A DNA stretch of 64,000 bases from assembly GCA_963978895.1 (NCBI GenBank), contig OZ022245.1:27072494-27136493 (forward strand), read 5' to 3'. Positions within the stretch are counted from its first letter, which is position 1; the number at the start of each line of letters is the position of its first letter. Both the position numbers and the translations under genes were made by a program. The DNA comes from Erpobdella octoculata (taxonomy: Eukaryota; Annelida; Clitellata; Hirudinida; Erpobdellidae). The notes beneath the pieces were generated by a model, which saw only the letters and a program-made list of their open reading frames with translations, was not told where the DNA came from and made no database searches. This document shows positions 1 to 9,997 of the stretch, in pieces.

Positions 1-2
1 TC

Positions 3-224
3 TCGTGCTTATTCGCTCTTCTGTTCTGCGACACTGAGTCGAATATGGCACATAATGGTGGCAGACAGCATCGGCCATTCATCTTTGAACGTTTCATCAG
101 CGAAATCCCGGTTGACGGGTTACGCAACGCAGTTCAGAGAATTGGGAAGACATGCGCTCCGTTGCCACCCTGGGTCCGTAAGCCAGTGTGGCGCCTCTGT
201 CGGGGTTGCTACTTTGAATTTTGA
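3..224 (+). other. Unassigned open frame, cut by window start
   Basis: An open frame enters from the left edge and runs to TGA at 222-224; an in-frame ATG lies at 45. The segment is clearly more GC-rich than the AT-rich DNA after it. From the ATG it would encode 59 residues, rich in Arg and Cys near the end (ending WRLCRGCYFEF). I do not recognise the family. It could be a terminal exon of a gene lying to the left, or a remnant of a dispersed element. Confidence 0.25.
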
Positions 225-943
225 TAATTTTTTGTATAATGTTAATTGAAAATAATTTTCTCACAAAAGTGTGGAAAACTGTGTTAAGCCTATCAAAGGT
301 CTTTTTGATGGCAAGAAAAGTTTTTTTTAGATGCTTTAAGAAATGTCGAAAACTGTAACTAATTAGTTATTTCCAATAAAGCTCAAAACTTAAGTTTTTA
401 TCAGGAGAAACTCTGTTCTTAAGTTCTTATACTTACCTTATTGTTATTTGTCACCTTTTAACCTCCGCAATCTTAAAGTGAAAGTTTTAATTGGATTGGT
501 TTGTCTATTTGCTCAGACTGTTTGTCCGTAATCCTCTGTGTATCAAACGCCTCTCATATGTACGGGAAGGATATGGTGATTAGGGCGCATTGTGGACACA
601 CGATGGGATTTTAAAGGGCGTACAAAGAACGTCGAAATGAGGGCAATCAACAGCTCTAATAAGTCACTCGCTGTAGCTTAGTTTTTGAAGTTGAGCCTTT
701 GTGACAAATATGGACGCACACATGATTCATGATTCTATACCATAAATCTTCATATTTCTCTACTTCTACATCGTTCCTTTGGTATTCGTAGTTTTTCTAT
801 TTTTCCTTGCTTATTTGTCTCTATATCTTTCTTTTTTCTTTCTCTCTTCTCTCTCTCTTTCTTTCTCTCTCTTCATCATCTTTTTCTGCTTCTTTGTTTC
901 TGTTTTTCCGTCTGTGTCTTTCCATCTTTCTCTTTTTTTGCCC

Positions 944-1023
<80 letters not shown>

Positions 1024-2343
1024 TTCATTCTTTTTTCTTCCTTTTCTATTTCTCTCTCTGTCTCAAACGTAGCACTAAAGTTTTTATATAAATAAAATTA
1101 TTTTTTAAATTCAATATGCACTTTTTTCTCCACGTTAAAACATGACAAACGAACATCATAATACGTACAAATAAGAAAATTCTGATCATGATCTTATAAT
1201 AACCCATCAATTAAATTTTAGCTGCTCAATTTGAGTTTTTAAAAAAAGAAAAAAATAATAATACAAAACTAAGATTAAAGCTTCTTTTTTTATTTAACTC
1301 CGATAATTTTCTAAATCATATTTCCATGTCTAATAATTCAACAATTCACACATATCTGTAGAAGATAAAATAGCTCGATCACTGGCAGACATTGTAATTC
1401 AGTGTTCAACTTGAACTTATTATTGTCTGATCACATGTTTTGGATAACTGCTCTGGTCAATATATACTTTATGTTTACGCAATGAAATTTGAGCAATTGC
1501 TGGCGCCAGCTCAAATTAGCTGACAAAATTTCAATCCGGTGATTTCATTATTTCCAATTCAGGTATATGTTAAAAACTAGTAATATATGTTCACACATAC
1601 CGATAACAAACCGACATATATATACACATAGTGGCCAGCCATCTATAAAAAAAATTGAGGGCTAATTATAGGTAAAAAATGCTCAGCAGGATAAATGATG
1701 CTACCGAGTAACAACAGTTGCGTAAACAAATAATTATAATGTCAGACTTCTATTAGTTGCTCAATGACTCCTGGTTACGTAAAGGTCAAGGTCGTCAAAA
1801 CATGTAGCGACTGTAACCAATCGCGGCGAATAGGATCGAACCCTATGCGTGGCCGGACCGATCCTATTGGTCGTAATTACGCGCATGCCCTTTTAAGCAT
1901 AATTAATGCATGGAAAGTCGTATATATATGTGTGTATAAAAGAACTTTTATTGTATCAAATTAGCTGTGATTTGTGTATTCGCTGATCTTTAGGCTAATA
2001 AAAGCATTGTGCTGGATTCAATAAAATCGTTTTATCTGGTTCCTCACATATATTCTCTGTCTTCGATTGGAACTTAATCGGATTTCTTATATATTTTATT
2101 ACAGAAGAGGTAACAGATAAACTTATTAGTTTATTAAAAAGACATTTTTTTACATTTTAGGTATTACTATTATTATTATTATTATTATTATTATCGTCAA
2201 TAATGTTTTATATTTTTAAATAACATTTAATATCTTAAGATATATATTTATTAGTAGAAAAAATGTCGTAATAAATATTAATAAAGTGGTTTCATCTTAC
2301 TGTATCTTGAAAATCAAAACCTCCAGCAGAAACACAATCAAAG
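225..2343. other. AT-rich intergenic DNA upstream of the nuclear receptor
   Basis: No gene was found. It holds a (CT)n tract at 947-1020, a short (ATT)n tract at 2166-2194, and a 10-bp perfect inverted repeat (AATAGGATCG ... CGATCCTATT) around 1831-1875. A TATAAAAG box at about 1935-1942 lies on the receptor strand some 400 bp before its ATG and could be its promoter; this is inference only. Confidence 0.6.
947..1020. repeat. (CT)n microsatellite
   Basis: Uninterrupted CT dinucleotide run of about 74 bp inside a longer pyrimidine-rich stretch (about 780-1070). Confidence 0.97.
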
Positions 2344-4837
2344 ATGACGGAGAACGGAGTTACTCACAGCATTCCCGCCAAAGACCTGGCCTGTCTTGTC
2401 TGTCACGACAGGGCATCTGGCAACCACTACGGCGTGCCGACGTGCGACGGCTGCCGCGGCTTCTTCAAGAGGAGCGTCAGGAAGAAGGTCGCCTACGTCT
2501 GCAAGAACGGTAACAAGTGCAGGGTCGACGCCCTGCGCAGGAACCAGTGCCAGGCTTGTAGGCTTGCCAAGTGCCTCGAGGTCAAAATGAATCCTGACGG
2601 TTGGTTGAAGTTTTTTTTTACATTTGTAGTATATGTTTGGGAAAATGTCAAAAAAAAAATAAACATTAAACAAATTAGCTTAAAAAATGATTACTTGTTT
2701 TATTGGCTGGTTTATGCTATATATCATTAAAAAGATAAATTATTTTGAATATATTTTTTACGATGGTAGTTTGTATTATGTATAGAACCAATGGCAAAAT
2801 AAAGGTAAGTGTCGGCAGTCCTGTTGGTCGGGCAAATCCCGTAGCTTCTAAGTTATTCTACGAGATCCAAATTGTAGCATTTACTAGAAGCCTGAGTGTT
2901 TATTTTGTTAGAATCTATCAACTTTATGCATGGCTTGAAATCAGAAACATTTGTGGCTTCCCACATTTCCATGTCTGTCTGTTTAAAAAAAAATTGTTTG
3001 GTCTTCGCATAGCTAACAAACTGTCAAATTGATCGCATTCGGCGTGGATTAACGACAAGTTAACTTCAAGTTCACGCCAGATTAATATGGGTGTTAATTG
3101 ATGTCATTCAGTTAATGGACTTGCTATTTTTTCCAGTACGTTGCGTAATTGACAAGTCGGCCATTAGCATCTTGCACGCAGCTGATGGTTTATTAAAATT
3201 TATAGAAGTCAAATTTGAGAGTTCAGCATGCCAATTCTCTTGAGGACAGTGCTTAGGACTTCAAGACTGTTTCCTTAAGGGTTTTTGTATAAAAGTTCAT
3301 ATATACAAGTTTTATATACAAGTTCATATATAACTATACTGCCATACTAAGCCAAATTGTCAAATTCTGAAGATGGTTTCGCATATATATTTCGAACAAT
3401 ATTAGCCTACGAATTGTCAGTGGCAGTCGGTTCTAATGCCAGATTAATAAGTGTAGGTCTAAAAGTGATACATTTGGAAATGTATCAAATAGTTGAATTT
3501 CATATGGTTAAATTGTAACCGCTTTTATTTATTCATTCTTTATTAACTTGCAGCCGTTCAACTGCAAAGAGAGACGCGTACAGCAAGCAAGCGAAAGTAC
3601 GATAGTTTATCGAAATCTGAAGAATCCGATGAAACTCCTGTCAAAGTAGAACCTTATTCAATCAAGTTCTTGTCCAGTCCGTCAATTGATTCAAGCATGA
3701 CGTAAGTGCTTTGTCTTTTACTTTTTGAACTTGGCATGGCGCCATAGGCTTAATGCAATCTTGTTAAATAATGAAATATATTAAGTATATTTGCAAAGCG
3801 AGCCCATGCCACAGCAAATCCTGAACACCCCGGCGGTATAGTGCTTTAAAGGGCCCCCAAGTTATGGTGACTTAATTTCTAATGTAGATTTATAACAATT
3901 ATTACTATTCTACTACTTTTATATAAAAAAAGCACCACACCATCACTGACCAGTCGCGTAACGAGGGGGCAGCCGCCCATGGCGCTAAAAACCCTAGCTA
4001 CGCCACTGTCACTGACCATTTAGCGAGGAAAGATTACTATCTTTAAAAAAAGTGATTAAGAAAATAAGGTACAAATACCCTTCTCAATAGTCATCGAATA
4101 TTAAAAAAAAAGAGAAATAGGACAGCCAAGCAATAGTCTTGAATGTCTTGAAACCTGTTAGTGGAGGGCCTCACTAATTTTTAGAAGGGGGGGGGGGGTA
4201 TACTTACATCGTTGTAGTCCGCCACTGATGAGTTGTTGAGAAAATGTTGTTGTTTAAATGGTAATAGTCCAGTTATTTTGAATTATTTCAACTTTTAATG
4301 ATATCTGAATTTTCAAATTGATTTTATACTTTCAGCTCTCCAGAAATTTCGAGGAAAGAAAAAGACATTTCAAGTCCGGTGCAGAGAGACTCTCCGCCTT
4401 CTCCATTTTTGAGCAGACCCATGCCACAGCACCCATTCCAGTTTCCACCAGTCACGCGGACATATCCGGTCCCGTTTGACCTTTCCTACCACCACCACCC
4501 CCACCCCTTGTTAAGGCCTGAATTTTCATTAGCCATGCTTCGTTCTGGTTTCGAATCGTCCTCGTCATTCATGACGCCTCCACCCTTTGCTAGATCAGAT
4601 CACTGTCCGACCACCCCTCCATTTCCGACATGTCTGAACCCGATCAGAGGCCTTCCATGCTTGTATTACACCTGTCCTCTTTGCATCGCCAGAGCTCTCG
4701 ACTTTCACAGCCACCGCCATCAGCACAGTTTTCCAGAAGAACAAGAACGCCACACTACTACTAACAACAACAACAGACTCATGCAACGCTACCCAGAAAC
4801 GGTCAAACCTTTTTTCAACAACTCTGAGCACAGCTAA
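2344..4837 (+). CDS. NR2E-like nuclear receptor, DNA-binding domain only
   Basis: Three exons: 2344-2599, 3554-3701, 4336-4837 (906 nt, 301 aa). Residues 17-82 form a complete two-finger receptor DNA-binding domain: zinc ligands C17, C20, C34, C37 and C53, C59, C69, C72; P-box CDGCR; and the RRNQCQACRLAKC motif typical of the NR2E3/fax-1/Hr51 group. The exon 1-2 junction gives MNPDAVQLQRE, matching the T-box that follows NR2E fingers. The rest (about residues 105-301) is Ser-, Pro- and His-rich, with a CPLC plus His cluster near the end, and has no ligand-binding-domain signature. Only about 330 bp separate its stop from the AK8 stop, so a ligand-binding domain cannot lie downstream. It is expected to be a nuclear transcription factor; a ligand-independent role is inference. 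An AATAAA lies at 5060. Confidence 0.88.
3826..4230. mobile_element. Dispersed repeat remnant in receptor intron 2
   Basis: GC-rich patch in an AT-rich intron. It contains CTACGCCACTG near 4000-4013 and GTCCGCCACTGA near 4217-4228, which read CAGTGGCGTAG and TCAGTGGCGGAC on the minus strand. A G run lies at 4188-4197. Similar CAGTGGCGGAT ends recur near 22529 and 25816. This suggests decayed copies of a dispersed element; the family is unknown. Confidence 0.4.
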
Positions 4838-4935
4838 TATAAAATCTTAAAAAGTGTGCGTGTATATGTATATATAAAGATATTTTAATATAATCTATAA
4901 AGTATATTTTTATAATGAATCTTTTTTGTGACTGT

Positions 4936-4941
4936 TTTATT
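4936..4941 (-). promoter_or_regulatory. Candidate polyadenylation signal of AK8
   Basis: TTTATT on the plus strand (AATAAA on minus), about 230 nt beyond the AK8 stop and within the predicted 3' UTR of the convergent receptor gene. Confidence 0.45.
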
Positions 4942-5059
4942 TAGTTCATATAAACAAAATCCTTGTTGTTTTTGCTTGAATTTTGTAGCTTTACTTCAGT
5001 TTTAAATCTGAGTCAAACAATTGCCAAACTTTGATTTAATTTAATAACAAACAAAATTG

Positions 5060-5065
5060 AATAAA
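5060..5065 (+). promoter_or_regulatory. Candidate polyadenylation signal of the nuclear receptor
   Basis: AATAAA about 220 nt after the receptor stop. It falls beyond the AK8 signal on the opposite strand, so the two transcripts would overlap at their 3' ends. Confidence 0.45.
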
Positions 5066-5169
5066 ATCTTCTATTTCTTTAATCAAAAAATTAAATTAAA
5101 TTAACAATTAAATGAAATTAAAAAAGTAAAAATTAAATTAAATAAAAAATAATTAAATTTAATGTTAAT

Positions 5170-8100
5170 TCAGAGCGCTGGTTCAGCTTCTGGCGCAGGG
5201 CAATTAGGAATGAGATTGACGATCATACTTTCGATGTTCTCGAAAACCAGCTTAGTTTCGAGTTCTGCATCAACGGTGAAAGCCACGTCAGCATAGAATT
5301 CCTTCAGTTTCGCTTCGCTGTTCCTGTATTGAGTTATCCTGTAGCAGACATTTTCTGTGCAAGATAATCATAATAATAATAAAGTGAATCATTTATATAG
5401 CGCAGTAAAATGAAATAGTTATCACAAGAGCGCTGCACAAATCGTCAGAAACTTCGGATAAACACACAAAAAAAGATTATTAATACTGTTAATACTGTTA
5501 GCTGTATGTGTATTAGTCATCATCATCATCATCGTCCATCATTAGTTTTTAATGCACAGCATACAACCTGGAACGCAACTCGGCGGTACTTCCAGACGAT
5601 CTTTGACGGCGTCGTTCTCGGGCGGATTGGCGATCGCGTGGTAGTACTTTCCGGTCAGCGGATCCACTCCTTGGAGCGTGAGTCGCTGCATTATTTTGTC
5701 GTTGGAAATCTCGAAGAAGAAAACCCTGATAGAAGAAGAATCAACACAATTTCAATAGAAGCATACAAGATGGCGCAACTGGTATGTTGCAGCACATTAA
5801 GCCAGGACTTAAATTTTGATCAGGGAAATTCCCAACTGAGCGACAACTTAAATATATATTCATTGTTGAAAATGAAACGTAGTTTTCGTGCACTTAAATT
5901 AAACCACACCAAGTACCGTCGTAGGTTTTTTGTCTACATCCCGCAGCACAAATAAATGAATAATAATAATTAATTAACCTGTTGGCTTCAAACCCAGCTC
6001 CCTGCAGGTATTCAGCTTGCACCTGGTTGATTGGAAACCCGTAGGTGATCCAGCCCCTGGAAGGCTGTTCAATCTTTTCCAGCTCGTTTCTTACCAAGTC
6101 GAACATTGCTTCGTCGGGTTCTGGAATGAAAAAAAAACTACAAAATGATCATTTTGTTTTTTTACTAACTATCATGATGAAAAAAAAATAACTAAAACTA
6201 ATTAATTAATTAAATTATAAAATAAAATAAACAAATAAATAAATACATCCATAAAATAAAATAAAATAAATAAATATATATATATATAACCTGCTGTTAT
6301 GAAACAACCAATCTAACAGTACATATTATTTTAGGCTTTGATTAGTGAAAAAAATAAACATTTAATACTACAAAGCCATAATAACAATCTCTTCCACGAA
6401 CCCGGTGTGCAGGTTTCAGTGCACAGCTTGAAGATCTCCCCCAGCTTGGTCTGCTTGCCGATTTCATGTATCTTAGCGTTTTTGTACGAGACTGAAATAC
6501 AGAAAGAAAAACATCCAAGAATAAATTAATAATTAAATAAACAAAACGAAAGTGACAGGAAAAACCCAGATTGATGATGAAGACCAAAATAACTTACCTG
6601 GTCTTCTTGATAACATCACAATATTTTAATGAAAATTAAAAAAATTTCACCCACTCAAATTGATCTTGTACTTCTCTGCGAACATTTTAGCGATGGTTTC
6701 CTTCCCGCACCCGGGTGGTCCGAAGAAGATCACCCTCGGTGTGTGGGGGGCGTTGGACCTTCCGGGCTGACACACGAACTTTACCACTGAATGAGTAGTT
6801 ACAATAACAATTAATATCGTCTGAAATTTGAATAAAAAGCCTAAATTACTACGTGATAAAAATAATAGTCCACATAACGCAGTATTACATTAGTTATAAA
6901 TAAATTAGTCAGCTCAACTATTCCACAAAAAATTGAAACCAAACTAGACATACGTAACGGTTTTTAATTTTCTAAAGTCTCAAACAAAATGAAAATAAAA
7001 TAGAACCAAACAAGAAAAATCCATAAAATCTTTTCAAGAACCTTGCGAGTAGACATCATCGATAGGCTGATCGGCATTGACCTCCTTGGCGGTGTGCTGA
7101 TACGTTCGCACGATCGGCTCCTTCCTGAGGCAGTAATCGTTGATGTCTCCTCTGATCTTCGTCTCCATCTCCTTGCTCATCGCCGGACGCTCCGTTTTGT
7201 CGGACGGTTCGGCTTCGTTTTCGTGGTTTGACGGCGGTTTGAAAGTGTTGTGGAAGACTTCTGTTTTTTTGTTTGTTCAATAAATTCAAAAAATACTCGA
7301 AAATTCAGATTTTCTGAACGAAAACACTTTAGAATATAATAATCTTCGAGCAATCAAAATTACACGAGAAACAGGAATAATTCAACAACACTTGAAATAC
7401 AATTATATCCAGCATTTAAATCTTGTAAATAAATTAATTAAATAATAAAATAAATTACTTAAATAATAAAATAAATTAATTAAATAATAAAATAAATTAA
7501 TTAAATAATAAAATAAATTAATTAAATAATAAAATAAATTCATTAAATAATAAAATAAATTCATTAAATAATAAAATAAATTCATTAAATAATAAAATAA
7601 ATTAAACGATAAAATAATCAATTGAATGAAAACAAACCCCCTGTCAACGAGTCCACAAACCTTCCCTCAGCCCTGGACAGAAGGACTGACTCAGGTGCTT
7701 TGAGGATGACTGAAAATAAAAAAAGAAAATTTATGAACATCTAACTTTGCAATGCAAGTAATCAAATTTCAACAGATTGTCAATAGTTAAATAATTTATT
7801 ATCGATAGTTAGAAGCAAATTAGATCTTTGAAAGCATTCTGTAGCCTCCCGATATCGTAGATCGAACGTTTGTGCAACAAGGACTCGGTCAAATCATTTA
7901 AGTGCCGCCACGTCAGAAGAACTTTTCAATTATAAAAGTGACTTTAATAATAATAATTCAAAAAGGATTTAAAAACTCAAATGACCGGTGTGGTTGGGAA
8001 AGTATCCAGTAGCGGACAAGAAGAGGGCGTGTTGTCTCGATATGATTATCCCATCCATGACCCATCCAGCATTCGTTGACTCTAATTTTTCTAATCTAGA

Positions 8101-9176
8101 TTTAGCAAGGTTATTTATTGATAAAACTTTATTATGCATATTATTCAAATATGTTTTTTTTATCTCTGTTTGTTTCTCTGCAAACGGTCAAACCGCTGTC
8201 ATTTATCCCTTGAGGGGCCATCAATTTTAACCAGAGGCAGCCATTTTTTCAGGCGCCTACCCACATCACTAAGGGATCTGATGACTTTGGTAGGATATGA
8301 ACTGTTGACCTTCAGACGGGTGAATTCCTTAATGCCACTATATCGCCCACTCTGACTATGTATATAAATATATATATATAAATCTGCTGATTGAATTAGA
8401 AAAATTAAACCATTTAACATTTCCTCTAGAAAAAGAAATCAACAAATTTGAATACATAAAAAATATAAAGAACTTATTTCATCACTATAAATGGTGCTGG
8501 AGAGCTTATTCTAAAAAATAATAAGAAATAATTCAGCTCCCTACTTGTTCTTAACCAATTCAATCCAGTCATTTATAGGTATCTGGGAGTGATGGCTGAC
8601 ATTGAACATGTTAAGAACTTCTTGCGTAAAGATGGACTCATCTGTTATGTGATGACACTGAAATTTGAGACTCAACAGCTTGGCAATTGTAGTTTTTCCT
8701 GAACATGGTGGGCCCAGAATGAGAATTTGAGGAACTGAGTAAATAAAAAAGTTGATAAATTAATTACAAAAAAATCGCAAAATATACACTAATTCATTAT
8801 AAATACAATAAAAATAGATAGAATTAAAGAACACATATGTACAAAGCAGGTTTATTTCATTTACCATCTTTTAAATGTTTGAGAAAATCATGAATAAACG
8901 GAAGCGGATCGTCAGGCTTTTTAATGATCAATCCTGTCAGTATCCTCTGAAATAAACACAAATGATATTCAATTTTGAATCTCATTCAAAAATCCACAGC
9001 AGACTTCCACGGCACAGAAGACCGCAACACTGCCTGCTTTTAACATTTTTTTTTCTTTTATAAAATCAATATAAATAAATTTTATATCCCACTTGAAATA
9101 CTTCAAAAATATGATGTTTTTCAGCGTAGGCAGAAAACTCCGGAGGAACTTTCAACGGCCTCTCCGTGGCATCCAT
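5170..9176 (-). CDS. AK8: Adenylate kinase 8
   Basis: Eleven exons, 5' to 3': 9093-9176, 8865-8946, 8545-8734, 7986-8095, 7638-7709, 7042-7260, 6655-6786, 6402-6491, 5979-6120, 5568-5725, 5170-5354; 1464 nt, 487 aa (human AK8 is about 480). AK8 carries two tandem adenylate kinase domains and is associated with motile cilia and flagella, interconverting AMP, ADP and ATP. The start MDAT..RPLKVPPEF with HHIFEVFQ matches the family N-terminus. The first domain has P-loop GPPCSGKTT and lid GWVMDG. The second has GPPGCGKET, then GWITYGFP, and RLTLQGVDPLTGKYYH as the NMP/lid region. The Ser/Thr after the second P-loop lysine is replaced by Glu. The smallest exon is 72 nt. Introns carry a 21-nt AT-rich minisatellite and a possible SINE. 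WDR46 lies upstream on the same strand about 820 bp away. Confidence 0.93.
7426..7615. repeat. 21-nt AT-rich minisatellite in AK8 intron 5
   Basis: About nine tandem copies of a unit like AATTAAATAATAAAATAAATT. Its open frame (repeated NLFYYLM) is a by-product of the 21-nt period. Confidence 0.9.
8199..8358 (-). mobile_element. Possible tRNA-derived SINE in AK8 intron 3
   Basis: On the minus strand a sequence starting GTCAGAGTGGGCGATATAG has a weak A-box (ATAGTGGCATTAAGG) and, about 45 nt on, a B-box-like GTTCATATCC. GC-rich non-tRNA sequence follows (about 8199-8290). The block is more GC-rich than the surrounding intron. The assignment rests on box similarity only. Confidence 0.35.
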
Positions 9177-9375
9177 CTTTCTTTTTTTCTTTCTTCAGCT
9201 TACTAAACTAAACTCGATTCATTGCCATGGTTACGAAGTTAACGCTCGCAGCTGTGACTGTGCCTTTTTTGAGATAGTGGATAAGTTTTTATTTATTAAA
9301 ACTGTCTAAGAGAAAATTTTAAAAACAAAAAACTAAATAAAAAATAGTAAATTTTAAGTTATCAGTAACATCAAA
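9177..9375. promoter_or_regulatory. AK8: Spacer between AK8 and a divergent micro-ORF
   Basis: A 199-bp gap between the AK8 start codon and the plus-strand ATG at 9376. No TATA box stands out. A bidirectional promoter is inferred from geometry. Confidence 0.35.
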
Positions 9376-9480
9376 ATGACGGAAGAGAAACAAGGAAATC
9401 TTGCACGACAGAAAAACGCGGCAGGAGGTGGAGGCCAGCGTACAGAAGAGCATTTGAATAGAATTCTTAGTAGGAATTAA
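9376..9480 (+). CDS. Possible 34-residue micro-ORF
   Basis: ATG in good context (AAAATGA) opens a 34-codon frame, MTEEKQGN ... HLNRILSRN, ending in TAA. AATAAA follows at 9495-9500, so start, stop and polyadenylation signal are compactly placed. It diverges from AK8 across 199 bp. The peptide is hydrophilic with a Gly-rich centre, and no family is recognised. It may be a micropeptide gene, a last exon, or chance. Confidence 0.3.
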   Translation: MTEEKQGNLARQKNAAGGGGQRTEEHLNRILSRN

Positions 9481-9896
9481 GTGATGAAATCAAAAATAAA
9501 TATAGTCTCATAAGCACATTTGTAAATTAATAGTTAATGGCCGGATAAAGACATAGATGGGCTTTTTTCTTTTGAGACCCATTTATTTCTGTAGTCTACA
9601 TTCATTACTGGATAAAGAAAGCTTGTTTTTAGAACTTCGATATCCGCCTACTGCTTTCCCACTAGACATAAGAAAACAACACCACAGTACACATTTTTCC
9701 ACACCCATAAAAACAACGAAATAACGTCTTGTTATTCCCACTGCTCCAGACCCAACAAAATTAGAACTTTACTATACTGTATCGTTTCACTCAATGAATA
9801 TATTTTGCTCGAGAATTTAAAACTGGCAAAAGCATAAATTTCATTATGCAGCATACAATTTAAGATGATGAATAAAAAAACCTCAAAAGCACATAA

Positions 9897-9902
9897 TTTA
9901 TT
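9897..9902 (-). promoter_or_regulatory. WDR46: Candidate polyadenylation signal of WDR46
   Basis: AATAAA on the minus strand about 95 nt past the WDR46 stop. Confidence 0.5.
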
Positions 9903-9997
9903 CATACAAACAAAACTTTATAAACCTAAACAAACATCTTATTTACAACACAAGCAGCGACCATCTCTTCAAATAAATCAGTTCTTTTTTCTTATTA

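Noticed and set aside
5506..5955. 149-codon plus-strand frame
   Set aside because: Antisense to AK8 exon 10 and its flanking introns; the AK8 reading is strongly supported.
7403..7621. Open frame of repeated NLFYYLM on the minus strand
   Set aside because: By-product of a 21-nt AT-rich minisatellite inside an AK8 intron.
9177..9997. WDR46 and AK8 as an operon (same strand, WDR46 upstream)
   Set aside because: They are 820 bp apart, WDR46 has its own AATAAA at 9897, and a plus-strand frame lies between. No trans-splicing evidence is visible.
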